The notes: generated by a model not told the origin, from the sequence alone. A DNA stretch of 64,000 bases from Pseudomonas sp. Root71 (GCF_001429045.1 NZ_LMHY01000027.1:124001-188000), one strand, 5' to 3'; counted from the first letter of the stretch, positions 1 to 9,092 are shown. Made by a program: numbers and translations.

Positions 1-363
1 CTGCTTACTGACATGATCCTCATACTTATTATTGATCAATGTCCAACCACAATGCTTCATGGCCTCACGATACTTCTCATGCCAGTCAATTGGCGTCAAC
101 TTAATATCTGAATTGCCGTCAGCATAGCGCTCCGCATAATGAATACTGTCTGCCGCTGCTTGTTTTTTATCTTCATCGAGATTATCTGTAAATCCGATAA
201 TCGTAGGGCTTTCTTTGCCGACCAGTACATCTTGCTCTTTTACGCCCACTTCCTCCGACTGAGTAATGACCTGAGCACGAGCAAATCTAACACTTTGTGT
301 TGCAAGCTTTGCCCCTTCAAAAAACGCCTGACTCTCTTCAAAGCTCGGCAATATAATACTCAT
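1..363 (-). CDS. hypothetical protein, 3' end cut by window edge
   Basis: An open frame reads from an ATG at 363 on the minus strand to the window edge without a stop (about 121 codons). It begins MSIILPSFEE and ends with a Trp-rich stretch containing IDWHEKYREAM and CGWTLIN. A good ribosome site (GGAGA) lies 5 bases before the ATG. I see no signal peptide or membrane segment and do not recognise the family. The DNA is AT-rich (22 G/C in the first 60 bases), unlike the GC-rich genes that follow, which suggests a laterally acquired accessory gene. Its C-terminus and downstream neighbours lie outside the window. Confidence 0.7.
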   Translation of the reverse strand, partial: MSIILPSFEESQAFFEGAKLATQSVRFARAQVITQSEEVGVKEQDVLVGKESPTIIGFTDNLDEDKKQAAADSIHYAERYADGNSDIKLTPIDWHEKYREAMKHCGWTLINNKYEDHVSKQ

Positions 364-588
364 ATAAATCTCCATATTTAAAAATAAATATCACTTGCAA
401 GACCAGCCTTGTGACTGGCGATCAAAACTTAATAAAGTTGAGGAATAATAGCCACCAAACAAACATAACACTTCATTACCCACCCCAAGATAAAAATATG
501 AAAATCAAACGCACCAGAAAAAACACAGCTGATCATCCGAGACTAATTCAAATAGTCCGCAACCAAGTTTCCAGCATTTACCGCCAGA
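364..588. other. AT-rich intergenic stretch
   Basis: AT-rich spacer between the left-edge gene, read leftwards, and the 3' end of the AsmA-like gene. It must hold the promoter of the left-edge gene, but no clear -35/-10 pair stands out. A forward frame that runs through here into the AsmA gene is not protein-like. Confidence 0.4.
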
Positions 589-2658
589 TCATCTCTCTAC
601 ACTCTTCGGCGCCTTGCCCGCCTTCATCTGCTCCAGCAATGGCGCGCATTGATTCGCCTCCCCCCCACTCGGCGCCACCAGCGCCAGCAACCCTGCCGCC
701 GGTGCGGCGATCACGCCCAGCGCCACCATCCCGGCTCCGCGCAACATCAGCGGCACGGCCTTGACCCCGGCATCGGGCTTGATGAACTTGCCGCGCACGT
801 ACAGCGGCGAGCGCAATGAAATCAGGCGCCAGCCCTTGGATTCCGGGGTGATGGTCAGGTCCAGTTGTTCGGTCGCCATGTTCGCCGTGCCATCGATGTA
901 AACAATGGCGTTCTCGGTGTCGAACACAAACAGGCGGGTACTCGCCAGGCCGGACTGGATACCGAAGTCGGCCGCCGCGCAGTTGATCTTCACTTCCTTG
1001 TCGCCAAAGATTTTGCCGACCACGTAGTTGCCGACGTTCAGGCCCGCCAGCTCCATCAACTCGCGACTGATGGCGCCATCGTTGATCAGCATTTTCAGAT
1101 TGCCATTGGCGCTGCCCAGCAGTTTGGCCACCGAATTGCCGTGCCCGCTGATATCAGCATCGCCGTTGAGTTCGCCGAAACTGGTTTTCATCGGTTCAAA
1201 GCCGGGGAACAACTGCTTGAGCTTGAAGCCTCGGGCCGTGAGTTGGGCATGACCCTCCAGTGGATCGGCGTGGCCGTTCAGGCGAATCTGCGCATCCAGC
1301 TTGCCGCCGGCCACGCCGAAACGCAGCGGTTCGAGGCTGAGTACGCCATCGGTGAGTACCAGATGGGTATAGAGGTCGTTGAACGGCAGCTTTTCGCTGT
1401 GCACGATGCGCTTGCCGGTGAACTCGACATCAGCATCCATATCGCGCCAACGATCGGTCTTGAACTCTTCGACCGGCAGCACTTTGTCCGCCGGCTGTTT
1501 GCTGTCACCGCCCCGGGCCTTCTGTTCGGCGTTGGAGTCGGCACCAATCAGCGGCGCCAGGTCAGCGAATAGCAATTGATTGGACAGCAGCGAGCCGCTG
1601 AGTTTTGGCCGTGGCTGGCTGGCCACATAGGTCAGATTGCCGTGGATGTCGCTTTCACCGATCTTGCCGTTGAATTGTTCATAGCGGAACACCGCACCAC
1701 CTGCCTCGTGCAACTTGGCGATCAGGTGGCCATCGGTGGCATAAGGTGGCGTGTCCGGCAGGATCACGCCGGTCAGCGGGTAGAGGTTGCCCAGGCTGGT
1801 GCCGGCCAGTTTCAGGCGCAAGTCCAGGGCACCCAGGTTCAGTGGATCGGTCAGGGTGCCGGCCAGTTCAACGCTGGAATCGGCGATCTTTACCTGTGCC
1901 TGAAGCGGAAACGGCCGTGCCGCGTCCTGCAACGCCAACAGCCCGCCAATCTTGCCCTGGCCCGCGAGTTTCTGGCCGTGGTACTGGCCGTTGACCTTGA
2001 GGGCGAACGCATAATCCTGGGGTGACGAGCCCTTTTCCTGCGCGGCTTTCGCCGCCTTGTCGCCGACGATATCGCTGAACGGGATCGGTTTGCCCAATGG
2101 ATCGATCAGCACGTCGAGCTGGGTCTTCAGGTTCTGGTCATCGAGGGTGACATGGCCCTTGTCGAAGCCAATCGCACCGATATCCACCACCCAGTTCGAA
2201 GGCTCGGCGTCCGGGTCCTTCGGGTCGAATTTGAAGGTCCAATTGGCGCGCCCGTCAGCCAGGCGTTGCAGTTGGGCATTGGGTTCGGTGAGATCGATAC
2301 GCGGGATCACCACCCGCTGCGCCAGCAATGCCAGGGGTGAAATACGCAGCTCCACCCGCTTGAGGGTGACCATCTGCGGTTGTTTCGACCAATCAGGATT
2401 GCCCAGGCTCAAGTCTTCGGCCACCACATGAGGCCACGGCACCCAGGCGCGCCAGCCGCTTTCATCGGGCTCGGGCTGCCAGACCACCGACAGATTGCCG
2501 TTGATGGCGAAGGCGCGGTGCAGCTCTTCGGAAACCTTGGCATTGAGCGGCGGTTTGATCCGGTTCCAGTCAAAAAACACGATGATCAGCACCAGCACCA
2601 TCAACAAGGTAAGGAAAGTGGAAAGGGTCCAGACCAACGTCTTTTGAGTGCGCGTCAT
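589..2658 (-). CDS. AsmA family protein
   Basis: 689 residues. A short cytoplasmic N-terminus (MTRTQKTLVW) is followed by one membrane anchor at about residues 9-30, then a long, beta-rich periplasmic region typical of AsmA-like proteins. These are distant relatives of bridge-like lipid-transfer proteins, linked in Gram-negatives to outer-membrane lipid homeostasis. The start at 2658 is chosen because AGGAG lies 9 bases upstream and the anchor begins directly after it; an upstream in-frame start would add 26 residues with no support. A second hydrophobic, Ala/Leu-rich stretch lies near the C-terminus (GVIAAPAAGLLALVAPSGG). It is transcribed alone, and its exact role cannot be told from sequence. 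Confidence 0.85.
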   Translation of the reverse strand: MTRTQKTLVWTLSTFLTLLMVLVLIIVFFDWNRIKPPLNAKVSEELHRAFAINGNLSVVWQPEPDESGWRAWVPWPHVVAEDLSLGNPDWSKQPQMVTLKRVELRISPLALLAQRVVIPRIDLTEPNAQLQRLADGRANWTFKFDPKDPDAEPSNWVVDIGAIGFDKGHVTLDDQNLKTQLDVLIDPLGKPIPFSDIVGDKAAKAAQEKGSSPQDYAFALKVNGQYHGQKLAGQGKIGGLLALQDAARPFPLQAQVKIADSSVELAGTLTDPLNLGALDLRLKLAGTSLGNLYPLTGVILPDTPPYATDGHLIAKLHEAGGAVFRYEQFNGKIGESDIHGNLTYVASQPRPKLSGSLLSNQLLFADLAPLIGADSNAEQKARGGDSKQPADKVLPVEEFKTDRWRDMDADVEFTGKRIVHSEKLPFNDLYTHLVLTDGVLSLEPLRFGVAGGKLDAQIRLNGHADPLEGHAQLTARGFKLKQLFPGFEPMKTSFGELNGDADISGHGNSVAKLLGSANGNLKMLINDGAISRELMELAGLNVGNYVVGKIFGDKEVKINCAAADFGIQSGLASTRLFVFDTENAIVYIDGTANMATEQLDLTITPESKGWRLISLRSPLYVRGKFIKPDAGVKAVPLMLRGAGMVALGVIAAPAAGLLALVAPSGGEANQCAPLLEQMKAGKAPKSVER

Positions 2659-3046
2659 TGCACAGGGCTCCTGATACGACTGAGCGTCCCGATTGCGACG
2701 CACATGTGAAACGGTGAGCCGCAAACGGCTCGCCATGAGAGTTACGACTGATAAAAACCCGGCAGGTTTAATCGAAAGACCGATTTCGCTGAATTCATCC
2801 AGTCAAAAGCTGACCAATCAGTCATTCAGCGTTACCGCCCCCCGCACTACTGCCTGTCGAAGATGAGTCGAAAATACCCATTTCGGGGCAGGACAACTCG
2901 CCTGAAACGCCTGGTTTAGAGCCTTCGCAGCAAACAATCAATTCCATTGATTATTACCATTGCGTTTATGAACTTTCATATCGATTTATCGAGAGTAGCA
3001 TTGCTCTCGTACCCAATTTTTCGCACCCCCGAGGAGCACAACGATC
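2659..3046. other. divergent intergenic region with a short inverted repeat
   Basis: 388 bases between the divergent AsmA-like and repeat-protein genes. It must hold both promoters. A perfect 6-bp inverted repeat with an 8-base loop (CGAGAG / CTCTCG, 2990-3009) lies about 40 bases before the repeat-protein start and could be an operator or a leader hairpin. No further gene is visible. Confidence 0.4.
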
Positions 3047-3349
3047 ATGAAACGCCAATTACTGCTTAGCCTTACACTCTCGATGCTGGCCAGCACTGCC
3101 TTTGCCCTGCCAGCCGCTGACCAGGCCACCCCACAAGTGAAACAAGACCACTCGGCGTTCAGCCAGACCGTTGCCGCCGATGGTACCGATCGTACCCCAC
3201 AAGGCCAGACCCTTGCCGCTGATGGTTCGGATCGCACCCCACAAGGCCAGACCCTCGCTGCTGATGGCTCCGACCGTACTCCACAAGGTCAAACCCTCGC
3301 TGAAGGTGGTGGTGACCGTGTGATCGAACGCAACAGCGCCGTGAGCTAA
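3047..3349 (+). CDS. small secreted protein with 14-residue tandem repeats
   Basis: 100 residues. Residues 1-20 form a clear Sec signal peptide (MKRQLLLSLTLSMLASTAFA) with an AxA-type cleavage site. After a short linker come three near-identical 14-residue repeats (T[VL]AADG[ST]DRTPQGQ, residues 41-82) and a decayed fourth (83-96). GAGGAG lies before the ATG. The mature product would be small, polar, probably disordered and periplasmic or secreted. Similar proteins in Pseudomonas genomes are, as I recall, labelled 'phage infection protein', but I know of no tested function. A strong terminator follows at once, so it is a single-gene unit. Confidence 0.75.
   Translation: MKRQLLLSLTLSMLASTAFALPAADQATPQVKQDHSAFSQTVAADGTDRTPQGQTLAADGSDRTPQGQTLAADGSDRTPQGQTLAEGGGDRVIERNSAVS
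3167..3334 (+). repeat. in-frame 42-bp tandem repeat, three full copies plus a degenerate one
   Basis: The repeat units of the small secreted protein start at 3167, 3209, 3251 and 3293. Copies two and three encode identical residues; copy four has diverged. Copy number probably varies between strains by slippage or recombination. Confidence 0.85.
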
Positions 3350-3366
3350 GCCCCATGGCCGCCCTG

Positions 3367-3397
3367 AAAAAAAGCCCAATCCCCGGATTGGGCTTTT
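3367..3397 (+). terminator. Rho-independent terminator after the repeat protein
   Basis: The arms AAAGCCCAATCC and GGATTGGGCTTT form a perfect stem with a minimal loop, flanked by A- and T-rich runs. It can work in both directions. Confidence 0.9.
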
Positions 3398-3521
3398 GAC
3401 TTTTCAGCGGTCCGCTTGATAGATGCGGCACTTCTCCCGCTTGATCCCCCACAGTCGTTCGACGCCGGCAAAGCCGATTTGCTAGAGTGCGCCGCGTCCC
3501 TGTCCAGAAAACGCCCTTGCG

Positions 3522-4154
3522 ATGCTGCCCCGCGCCGAACAGAAACAACAAACCCGTAATGCCCTGATGGACGCTGCTAGGCGCCTGATGGATGGCGGCC
3601 GAGGATTCGGCAGCCTGAGCCTGCGCGAAGTCGCGAAAACCGCCGGGATCGTACCGACCGGTTTCTATCGGCATTTTGCCGATATGGATGAATTGGGCCT
3701 GGTGCTGGTCAGCGAAGTCGGCCAGACATTCCGCGAAACCATTCGCCTGGTACGACACAACGAATTCGTGATGGGCGGCATCATCGATGCCTCGGTGCGG
3801 ATCTTTCTCGACGTAGTCAGCGCCAACCGATCGCAGTTCCTGTTTCTCGCACGCGAGCAATACGGCGGTTCGCTACCGGTGCGCCAGGCCATCGGCCGTT
3901 TGCGTGAAAACATCAGCTCGGACCTGGCGGCGGATTTGTCACTGATGCCGAAACTGCAGCATCTGGGCATCGCCGACCTCAGCGTCATGGCGGACCTGAT
4001 CGTCAAGAGCGTGTTCGCTACTCTGCCAGACATCATCGACCCGCCAACCGAGGCCTTGCCCGAGCACCTGACGCCCCAGGCAAAAATCACCCAGCAGTTG
4101 CGATTCATCTTTATCGGCCTCAAGCATTGGCAAGGGCTTGGAAGTACTGAGTAA
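3522..4154 (+). CDS. desT: TetR-family regulator, DesT/FabR-like
   Basis: 210 residues. The N-terminal helix-turn-helix (about residues 10-55, with SLREVAKTAGIVPTGFYRHF) closely matches FabR and DesT, repressors that sense the acyl-CoA or acyl-ACP pool and control unsaturated fatty-acid synthesis. Position supports DesT: in P. aeruginosa desT also directly precedes ureE. There desT sits beside the desaturase genes desC and desB, which are absent here, so its targets must lie elsewhere. No Shine-Dalgarno sequence is visible before the ATG at 3522, and the codon context MLPRAEQKQQ fits the family N-terminus. The assignment rests on family resemblance and synteny. Confidence 0.75.
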   Translation: MLPRAEQKQQTRNALMDAARRLMDGGRGFGSLSLREVAKTAGIVPTGFYRHFADMDELGLVLVSEVGQTFRETIRLVRHNEFVMGGIIDASVRIFLDVVSANRSQFLFLAREQYGGSLPVRQAIGRLRENISSDLAADLSLMPKLQHLGIADLSVMADLIVKSVFATLPDIIDPPTEALPEHLTPQAKITQQLRFIFIGLKHWQGLGSTE

Positions 4155-4311
4155 CGCCCCTCGTTTCAGACTGCTCCAAAACCCACATTGAGCTTGATCG
4201 CTTCAACCTGGTGCAAAAATCAAAAACAACGCACCAACTTCAACCAAAAAGCTCACCCCATCGTCGCGCATCCCACATCTCCGTCAGCCATTTCCTACGC
4301 ATCATGTCGAT

Positions 4312-4327
4312 TGGCAAGCCCCTTGCT
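4312..4327 (+). promoter_or_regulatory. sigma-54 promoter upstream of ureE
   Basis: TGGCAAGCCCCTTGCT matches the sigma-54 consensus TGGCACGN4TTGCW at all but one fixed position, with GG (4313-4314) and GC (4325-4326) at -24 and -12. It lies 37 bases before the ureE ATG. GGTGC and GCACC half-sites at about 4210 and 4231 could be remnants of an NtrC enhancer. The inference is nitrogen-limitation control of the urease accessory genes. Confidence 0.75.
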
Positions 4328-4363
4328 CTAGCCTGAGCATTGTCCATTGCTGGAAGCCTTCCG

Positions 4364-4864
4364 ATGCTGGTGATTCATCGCAGAATCGACCCTCAACCCG
4401 CCTGGGCTGCCGAACTGCACCTGACGTTCGAAGCCCGCAGCAAAAGCCGTTTGCGCTGTTTCAGTGCCGAAGGCGAAGACGTCGGGTTGTTTTTGGAGCG
4501 CGGCCAGCCGCCATTGCATGATGGCGAATGCCTGCAAGCCGAAGACGGGCGAATCGTGCGCGTTTGCGCCCGCCCCGAACAACTGCTGCACGTCACCTGC
4601 GCCAGTGCCTTCGAATTAACCCGGGCGGCCTATCACCTGGGCAATCGCCATGTTGCCCTGCAGGTCGGCGACGGCTGGTTGCGCCTGCTCGACGATTACG
4701 TTCTCAAGGCCATGCTCGAACAACTCGGTGCCGTTGCCGTGAACATCGAGGCGCCGTTCCAGCCGGAACATGGCGCCTACGGCGGTGGTCATCATCATTC
4801 TCGCCACGGCGATGAAGACTTCAACTACGCGCCGAAACTGCACCAGTTCGGCGTACGCACATGA
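4364..4864 (+). CDS. ureE: urease accessory protein UreE
   Basis: 166 residues. UreE is the nickel metallochaperone that delivers Ni(II) to the UreDFG-apourease complex. The N-terminal peptide-binding domain starts MLVIHRRID; the metal-binding domain includes LHDGECL and TRAAYHLGNRHV, with the conserved dimer-interface His. The C-terminal tail (GGGHHHSRHGDED) is His-rich, as in nickel-storing UreE. The start at 4364 is taken because MLVIHRR matches the family; an in-frame extension 8 codons upstream has no support. It overlaps ureF by 4 bases (ATGA), so the two are translationally coupled. The structural genes ureABC are not in this window. Confidence 0.95.
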   Translation: MLVIHRRIDPQPAWAAELHLTFEARSKSRLRCFSAEGEDVGLFLERGQPPLHDGECLQAEDGRIVRVCARPEQLLHVTCASAFELTRAAYHLGNRHVALQVGDGWLRLLDDYVLKAMLEQLGAVAVNIEAPFQPEHGAYGGGHHHSRHGDEDFNYAPKLHQFGVRT

Positions 4865-5535
4865 ACCCGGCCTGGGCGCTGCTGCGCCTGGCCAGTCCAC
4901 AACTGCCGATTGGCGGCTACAGCTACTCCCAAGGGCTGGAAATGGCTGTGGATAACGGCCGTGTTCACGACCCCGACAGTGCGCGACGCTGGATCAGCGA
5001 TCAGTTGCTGCTGAATCTGGCGCGCTTCGAAGCGCCGCTGTTGCTCGCCCATTGCGTGGCCGCCAGCGAGGAAAACTGGGACGAGTTGCTGCAGAACTGT
5101 GAAGCGCATCGCGCCAGTCGCGAAACTCGCGAGCTGCATCAGGAGAGCCGGCAGATGGGCTACTCGTTGCAGCAATTGCTCAATGGCTTGCCGGAACTCG
5201 ACGCGCCGGCCCGTGCCTTCCTCGATCAACGCAGCGAGCCGCATCTGGCCCTGGGTTGGGCCTTGGCCGCACGCGCCTGGCAGATCAGCCCGCAGGACGC
5301 CCTGGCCGCATGGCTCTGGAGCTGGCTGGAAAATCAGTTGGCCGTGCTGATGAAGACCCTGCCCCTGGGTCAGCAGGCCGCCCAACGCCTGACCAGCGAA
5401 CTGTTGCCACTGCTTCAACAAGCGCAACAGAACGCCACCCGAATCGATCCCGATCACTACGGCAGCGCCGCTTTCGGCCTGTCCCTGGCGTGTATGGCAC
5501 ACGAGCGCCAGTACAGCCGTCTGTTCCGTTCCTAG
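4861..5535 (+). CDS. ureF: urease accessory protein UreF
   Basis: 224 residues, all-helical. UreF acts with UreD and UreG to open apourease and gate GTP-dependent nickel insertion. Family marks include [19 protein letters not shown] near the N-terminus and the Glu-rich helix [14 protein letters not shown] near the centre. The start overlaps the ureE stop, and ureG follows after 22 bases. Length is normal for the family. Confidence 0.95.
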   Translation: MNPAWALLRLASPQLPIGGYSYSQGLEMAVDNGRVHDPDSARRWISDQLLLNLARFEAPLLLAHCVAASEENWDELLQNCEAHRASRETRELHQESRQMGYSLQQLLNGLPELDAPARAFLDQRSEPHLALGWALAARAWQISPQDALAAWLWSWLENQLAVLMKTLPLGQQAAQRLTSELLPLLQQAQQNATRIDPDHYGSAAFGLSLACMAHERQYSRLFRS

Positions 5536-5557
5536 GGCCCCTATTTTGGAGAATCAC

Positions 5558-6172
<615 letters not shown>

Positions 6173-6201
6173 TCAAGACTTATCAACAAGGAAGCTTATC
6201 C

Positions 6202-6774
6202 ATGACACTCAAACGCATTCTCGGCGCCCTGGCCCTGCTGCTGGCCCCGACCCTCGCCTTCGCCCATCCGGGGCATGGCGACAACGGCTTGATCGCCGGC
6301 ATCAGCCATCCGCTTGGCGGCCTCGATCACTTGCTGGCGATGCTCGCCGTCGGCCTGTGGGCGGCGCAGCAGCAAGGTGCTGCGCGTTGGGCGCTGCCGT
6401 GCGCCTTTGTTGGCACTATGTTGATTGGCGGGCTGTTGGGTTTTGAAGGATTGAACCTGCCGGGACTGGAAGGCGCAATTGCCGCTTCCGTGTTGGCTTT
6501 GGGGTTGGCGGTTGCCTTGGCGGTGCGTCCACCGTTGGTGATGGCGGTGGGTGCGACTGCGTTGTTTGCGCTGTTCCATGGCGTGGCCCATGGTCTTGAG
6601 CTACCGGACATGTCGAGTCCCTGGACCTATGCCGTCGGGTTTGTGGTGGCGACAGCGGTGTTGCATGCGGCGGGTTATGCAGTCGTGCGGGTGTTGCCGC
6701 AAGCAGCTGCGCCACTGGTTCGACTGGCAGGCGCGGCTTCGGCGGCGACCGGGGTGTGGTTGCTGGCGGGCTAA
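6202..6774 (+). CDS. hupE: HupE/UreJ family nickel transporter
   Basis: 190 residues. A signal-peptide-like N-terminus (MTLKRILGALALLLAPTLAFA) is followed by HPGHGD, the conserved His-rich metal motif of HupE/UreJ, then about six hydrophobic segments with LGGLDHLLAMLAVGLWAAQ and FHGVAHGLELP. Members are thought to move nickel (or cobalt) across the inner membrane or into the periplasm to feed urease or hydrogenase. It lies 29 bases after ureG with a good AAGGA site, so it ends the accessory operon. The true start is the ATG at 6202, not the long frame running back through ureG. Confidence 0.9.
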   Translation: MTLKRILGALALLLAPTLAFAHPGHGDNGLIAGISHPLGGLDHLLAMLAVGLWAAQQQGAARWALPCAFVGTMLIGGLLGFEGLNLPGLEGAIAASVLALGLAVALAVRPPLVMAVGATALFALFHGVAHGLELPDMSSPWTYAVGFVVATAVLHAAGYAVVRVLPQAAAPLVRLAGAASAATGVWLLAG

Positions 6775-6784
6775 CCCCCTCCCT

Positions 6785-6866
6785 GTAGGAGCTGCCGCAG
6801 GCTGCGATCTTTTGATCTTGCATTCAAAATCCACATCAAAAGATCGCAGCCTGCGGCAGCTCCTAC
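6785..6866. repeat. REP doublet (GTAGGAGCTGCCGCAGG type)
   Basis: Two inverted copies of GTAGGAGCTGCCGCAGGCTG, each followed by CGATCTTTTGAT, separated by a short spacer, can fold into one long hairpin. This is a REPIN-like element, directly after the ure/hupE operon. Confidence 0.9.
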
Positions 6867-6940
6867 GAGGATCGCATCCGTCGAGTCAGCCTCTCTGCTA
6901 ACATGTCGCGCAATCGCCCCTGCCGTGACGACGCCAGCCA

Positions 6941-8074
6941 ATGCCGCCTGTTTCCCGCTCCGCCTCTCAGCCCGAATTGACCGCCCTGTTCGCCTCGGTG
7001 CAACAGCACTTCCTGAACGTCATCGTGCCGCTCTGGCAAGGTCCGGGCTGGAACGCCGACATGGCGTTGCCCTACGAGGCGCTGGATGCCGAACACCAAC
7101 CGCTGCCAGCGCAACGCTACCGAGCCATGGCCTGTGCGCGGCAGTTGTATCTGTTTGCCGGCCTGATCGGTCAGGTGCCGGGCGCCGAAGAGCGTGCCGC
7201 CGCGTTGTTCCGCTCGATGCAGCGGCACTTTCACGATGCCGAGCACGGAGGTTGGTTCTACAGCGTCGATGCACAAGGTGCGCCGCTGGATCAGCGCAAG
7301 GACCTCTACACCCACGCCTTCATCCTGTTCGCTTGCGCCCATTATTGGGACAAGGTCCGCGAGCCGCTGGTGGAGTCGGTGCTCAACGCCTCGCTGGAAG
7401 TGGTCGCGCAGCGCTTCGCCACGGACGACGGCCTGTACGAAGCCACGCTCGAGCGCGACTGGTCGTCGCTGGACAGCGGCCCATTGCAAAACCCGCTGAT
7501 GCACCTGGCCGAAGCTTTCCTCGCCACCCTGTCGGTGCGCGAAGACCCCGACGTGCAACAGGCGCTCGTCGAGTTATGCACAGCCATGCACGCGCGCTTC
7601 ATCGATCCGCAGCACGGCGTGTTGATGGAGAAGCCGCTGGGGTCTGTGGATAACTGGTTTGAACCGGGGCATCAGTTCGAGTGGTATTTCCTGCTGGAAT
7701 CCTCGGCGCTGTTACGCAATTCGACGCTGCATGCCGATCTGGAGCGGGCTTTTGCCTTTACCGAGCAAGCGGGCGTCGATCAGCAGACGGGTGCCGTGCG
7801 GGCGATGCTCGACTTCGCAGCGCAGGGCGGCGTGCGGGATGCCACGCAGCGTATCTGGGCCCAGGCCGAGTACTTGCGCGCATTGACGCTGCGTCCGGAC
7901 AGCGAAGTGGCTGTACTGCGTCAATTGCAAGCCTTGCAGCAGCGCTCGCTGCATGCCGGCGGCTGGTACGAATGCCGTGACGAGCACGGTGAAGTCAGCC
8001 GCCGCGACATGCCTTCGACCACGCCCTATCACCTGGCGACCTGTTATCGCGGGCTGGCGCAATATCTCGGCTGA
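6941..8074 (+). CDS. AGE family epimerase/isomerase
   Basis: 377 residues of the N-acylglucosamine 2-epimerase (alpha6/alpha6 barrel) family. Typical motifs are present: RYRAMACARQLYLFA, HGGWFYSVD, KDLYTHAFILFACAHY, LQNPLMHLAEAFLA, NWFEPGHQFEWYFLL and a C-terminal GWYECRD. Conserved His and Glu residues in the barrel (TH, NPxMHLxEA, EPGHxFEW) match the catalytic set of mannose isomerase/cellobiose epimerase-type members. The sugar substrate cannot be told from sequence; mannose-fructose isomerisation is the usual guess. No ribosome site is evident before the ATG. It stands alone between a REP doublet and a convergent gene. Confidence 0.85.
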   Translation: MPPVSRSASQPELTALFASVQQHFLNVIVPLWQGPGWNADMALPYEALDAEHQPLPAQRYRAMACARQLYLFAGLIGQVPGAEERAAALFRSMQRHFHDAEHGGWFYSVDAQGAPLDQRKDLYTHAFILFACAHYWDKVREPLVESVLNASLEVVAQRFATDDGLYEATLERDWSSLDSGPLQNPLMHLAEAFLATLSVREDPDVQQALVELCTAMHARFIDPQHGVLMEKPLGSVDNWFEPGHQFEWYFLLESSALLRNSTLHADLERAFAFTEQAGVDQQTGAVRAMLDFAAQGGVRDATQRIWAQAEYLRALTLRPDSEVAVLRQLQALQQRSLHAGGWYECRDEHGEVSRRDMPSTTPYHLATCYRGLAQYLG

Positions 8075-8097
8075 CTTTGTGGCGAGGGGGAGTCCAA

Positions 8098-9003
8098 TCA
8101 CTCAATCCACTTGCGATCGCCGGTAAAGCTGATGGTCAGCCATCGCGCGGCATCCGGCTCGCCAAGCTTCGCGGAAATTTCCTCGCGCAAACTGTCCAGT
8201 TGCCCCACACCGTCGAGCCAGTAATCCTTCGGCAATACGATGTGAATCTCGATAAAACAGGCCCTGCCGTGTTTCTGCACGTAGGAAATGTAATCGTCGA
8301 AACCATGCTCGACCTTCGCCACCTCCATCACCTGACGCACCTTGTCGTCCAGTTGATCCGGGACGATCCCCAGCACATCGCGCAAGGCCGGTCCGAGGAT
8401 TTTGAACGCCGGGGGGAGCATGCCCAGGGCCAGCAGGATCAGGATCATCGGGTCGACATACACCGCCCACTTGTCATAACCCTGAGTCTTGAGCAGCAGC
8501 GCGATGAGAAAACTCACCAGCAGGCCCGCCGACAGCATCGCGTCCACCAGCCAACTGATGTTGTCGAACTGGATCAGCGATGAGTTGAGTGTGCGATTGC
8601 GTTGGCGGACGTAGAAAAAATAAATGAGCTCAACGACAGTGAAGAACGCCGCGTAGAAAATCACCAGCCCCAGTTCGACCTCGCGGCCACCACTGATGAT
8701 GCCGAACACACCGTTGAGAAAGGCATAAACGGCGACCAGGAAAATGAAGCTGCCCTCGATCACCAGCACCATGGGCTCCAGGTGCCAGGATCCGAACTGG
8801 AAGCGCTGGTTGCTTTCCTTGGCGATCAGCCGGGCGGTAATCAGCATCAGGACCTTGATGAAGGCCGCGATCAACGAAAAGAAGCCATCGAACAGGATGG
8901 ATTGGGCGCCCGAAACAAACCCGGTGATGATCCCGGCGAATGTCACGGCAAGCATCAGGAAGGTCGATTGTTTGAGCAGCGACTGCTCGCCTCGATTACT
9001 CAC
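8098..9003 (-). CDS. cation diffusion facilitator family membrane protein
   Basis: 301 residues with six predicted membrane segments and a C-terminal cytoplasmic ferredoxin-like domain (from about residue 205), the CDF exporter layout. The start is a GTG at 9003 with GAGGAG before it. The canonical transport site (Asp-x3-Asp in helix 2, His/Asp-x3-Asp in helix 5) is incomplete. I read D39 then S43 in FDGFFSL, and S150 then D154 in ISWLVD. Either the metal specificity is changed or transport differs from zinc/iron CDFs. It is convergent with the AGE gene. Confidence 0.8.
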   Translation of the reverse strand: MSNRGEQSLLKQSTFLMLAVTFAGIITGFVSGAQSILFDGFFSLIAAFIKVLMLITARLIAKESNQRFQFGSWHLEPMVLVIEGSFIFLVAVYAFLNGVFGIISGGREVELGLVIFYAAFFTVVELIYFFYVRQRNRTLNSSLIQFDNISWLVDAMLSAGLLVSFLIALLLKTQGYDKWAVYVDPMILILLALGMLPPAFKILGPALRDVLGIVPDQLDDKVRQVMEVAKVEHGFDDYISYVQKHGRACFIEIHIVLPKDYWLDGVGQLDSLREEISAKLGEPDAARWLTISFTGDRKWIE

Positions 9004-9092
9004 TTGATCTCCTCTAATACCTCTAGACCGCCGGGTGTGGCGGAGTTGTTGGGTGAGGAGTCTAGCTGATGTCTTGCACTGCCAGTTCCGCC

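Noticed and set aside
411-764. A 117-residue forward frame before the AsmA gene
   Set aside because: It runs into the AsmA 3' end antisense and turns Pro/Ala-rich there, a typical shadow.
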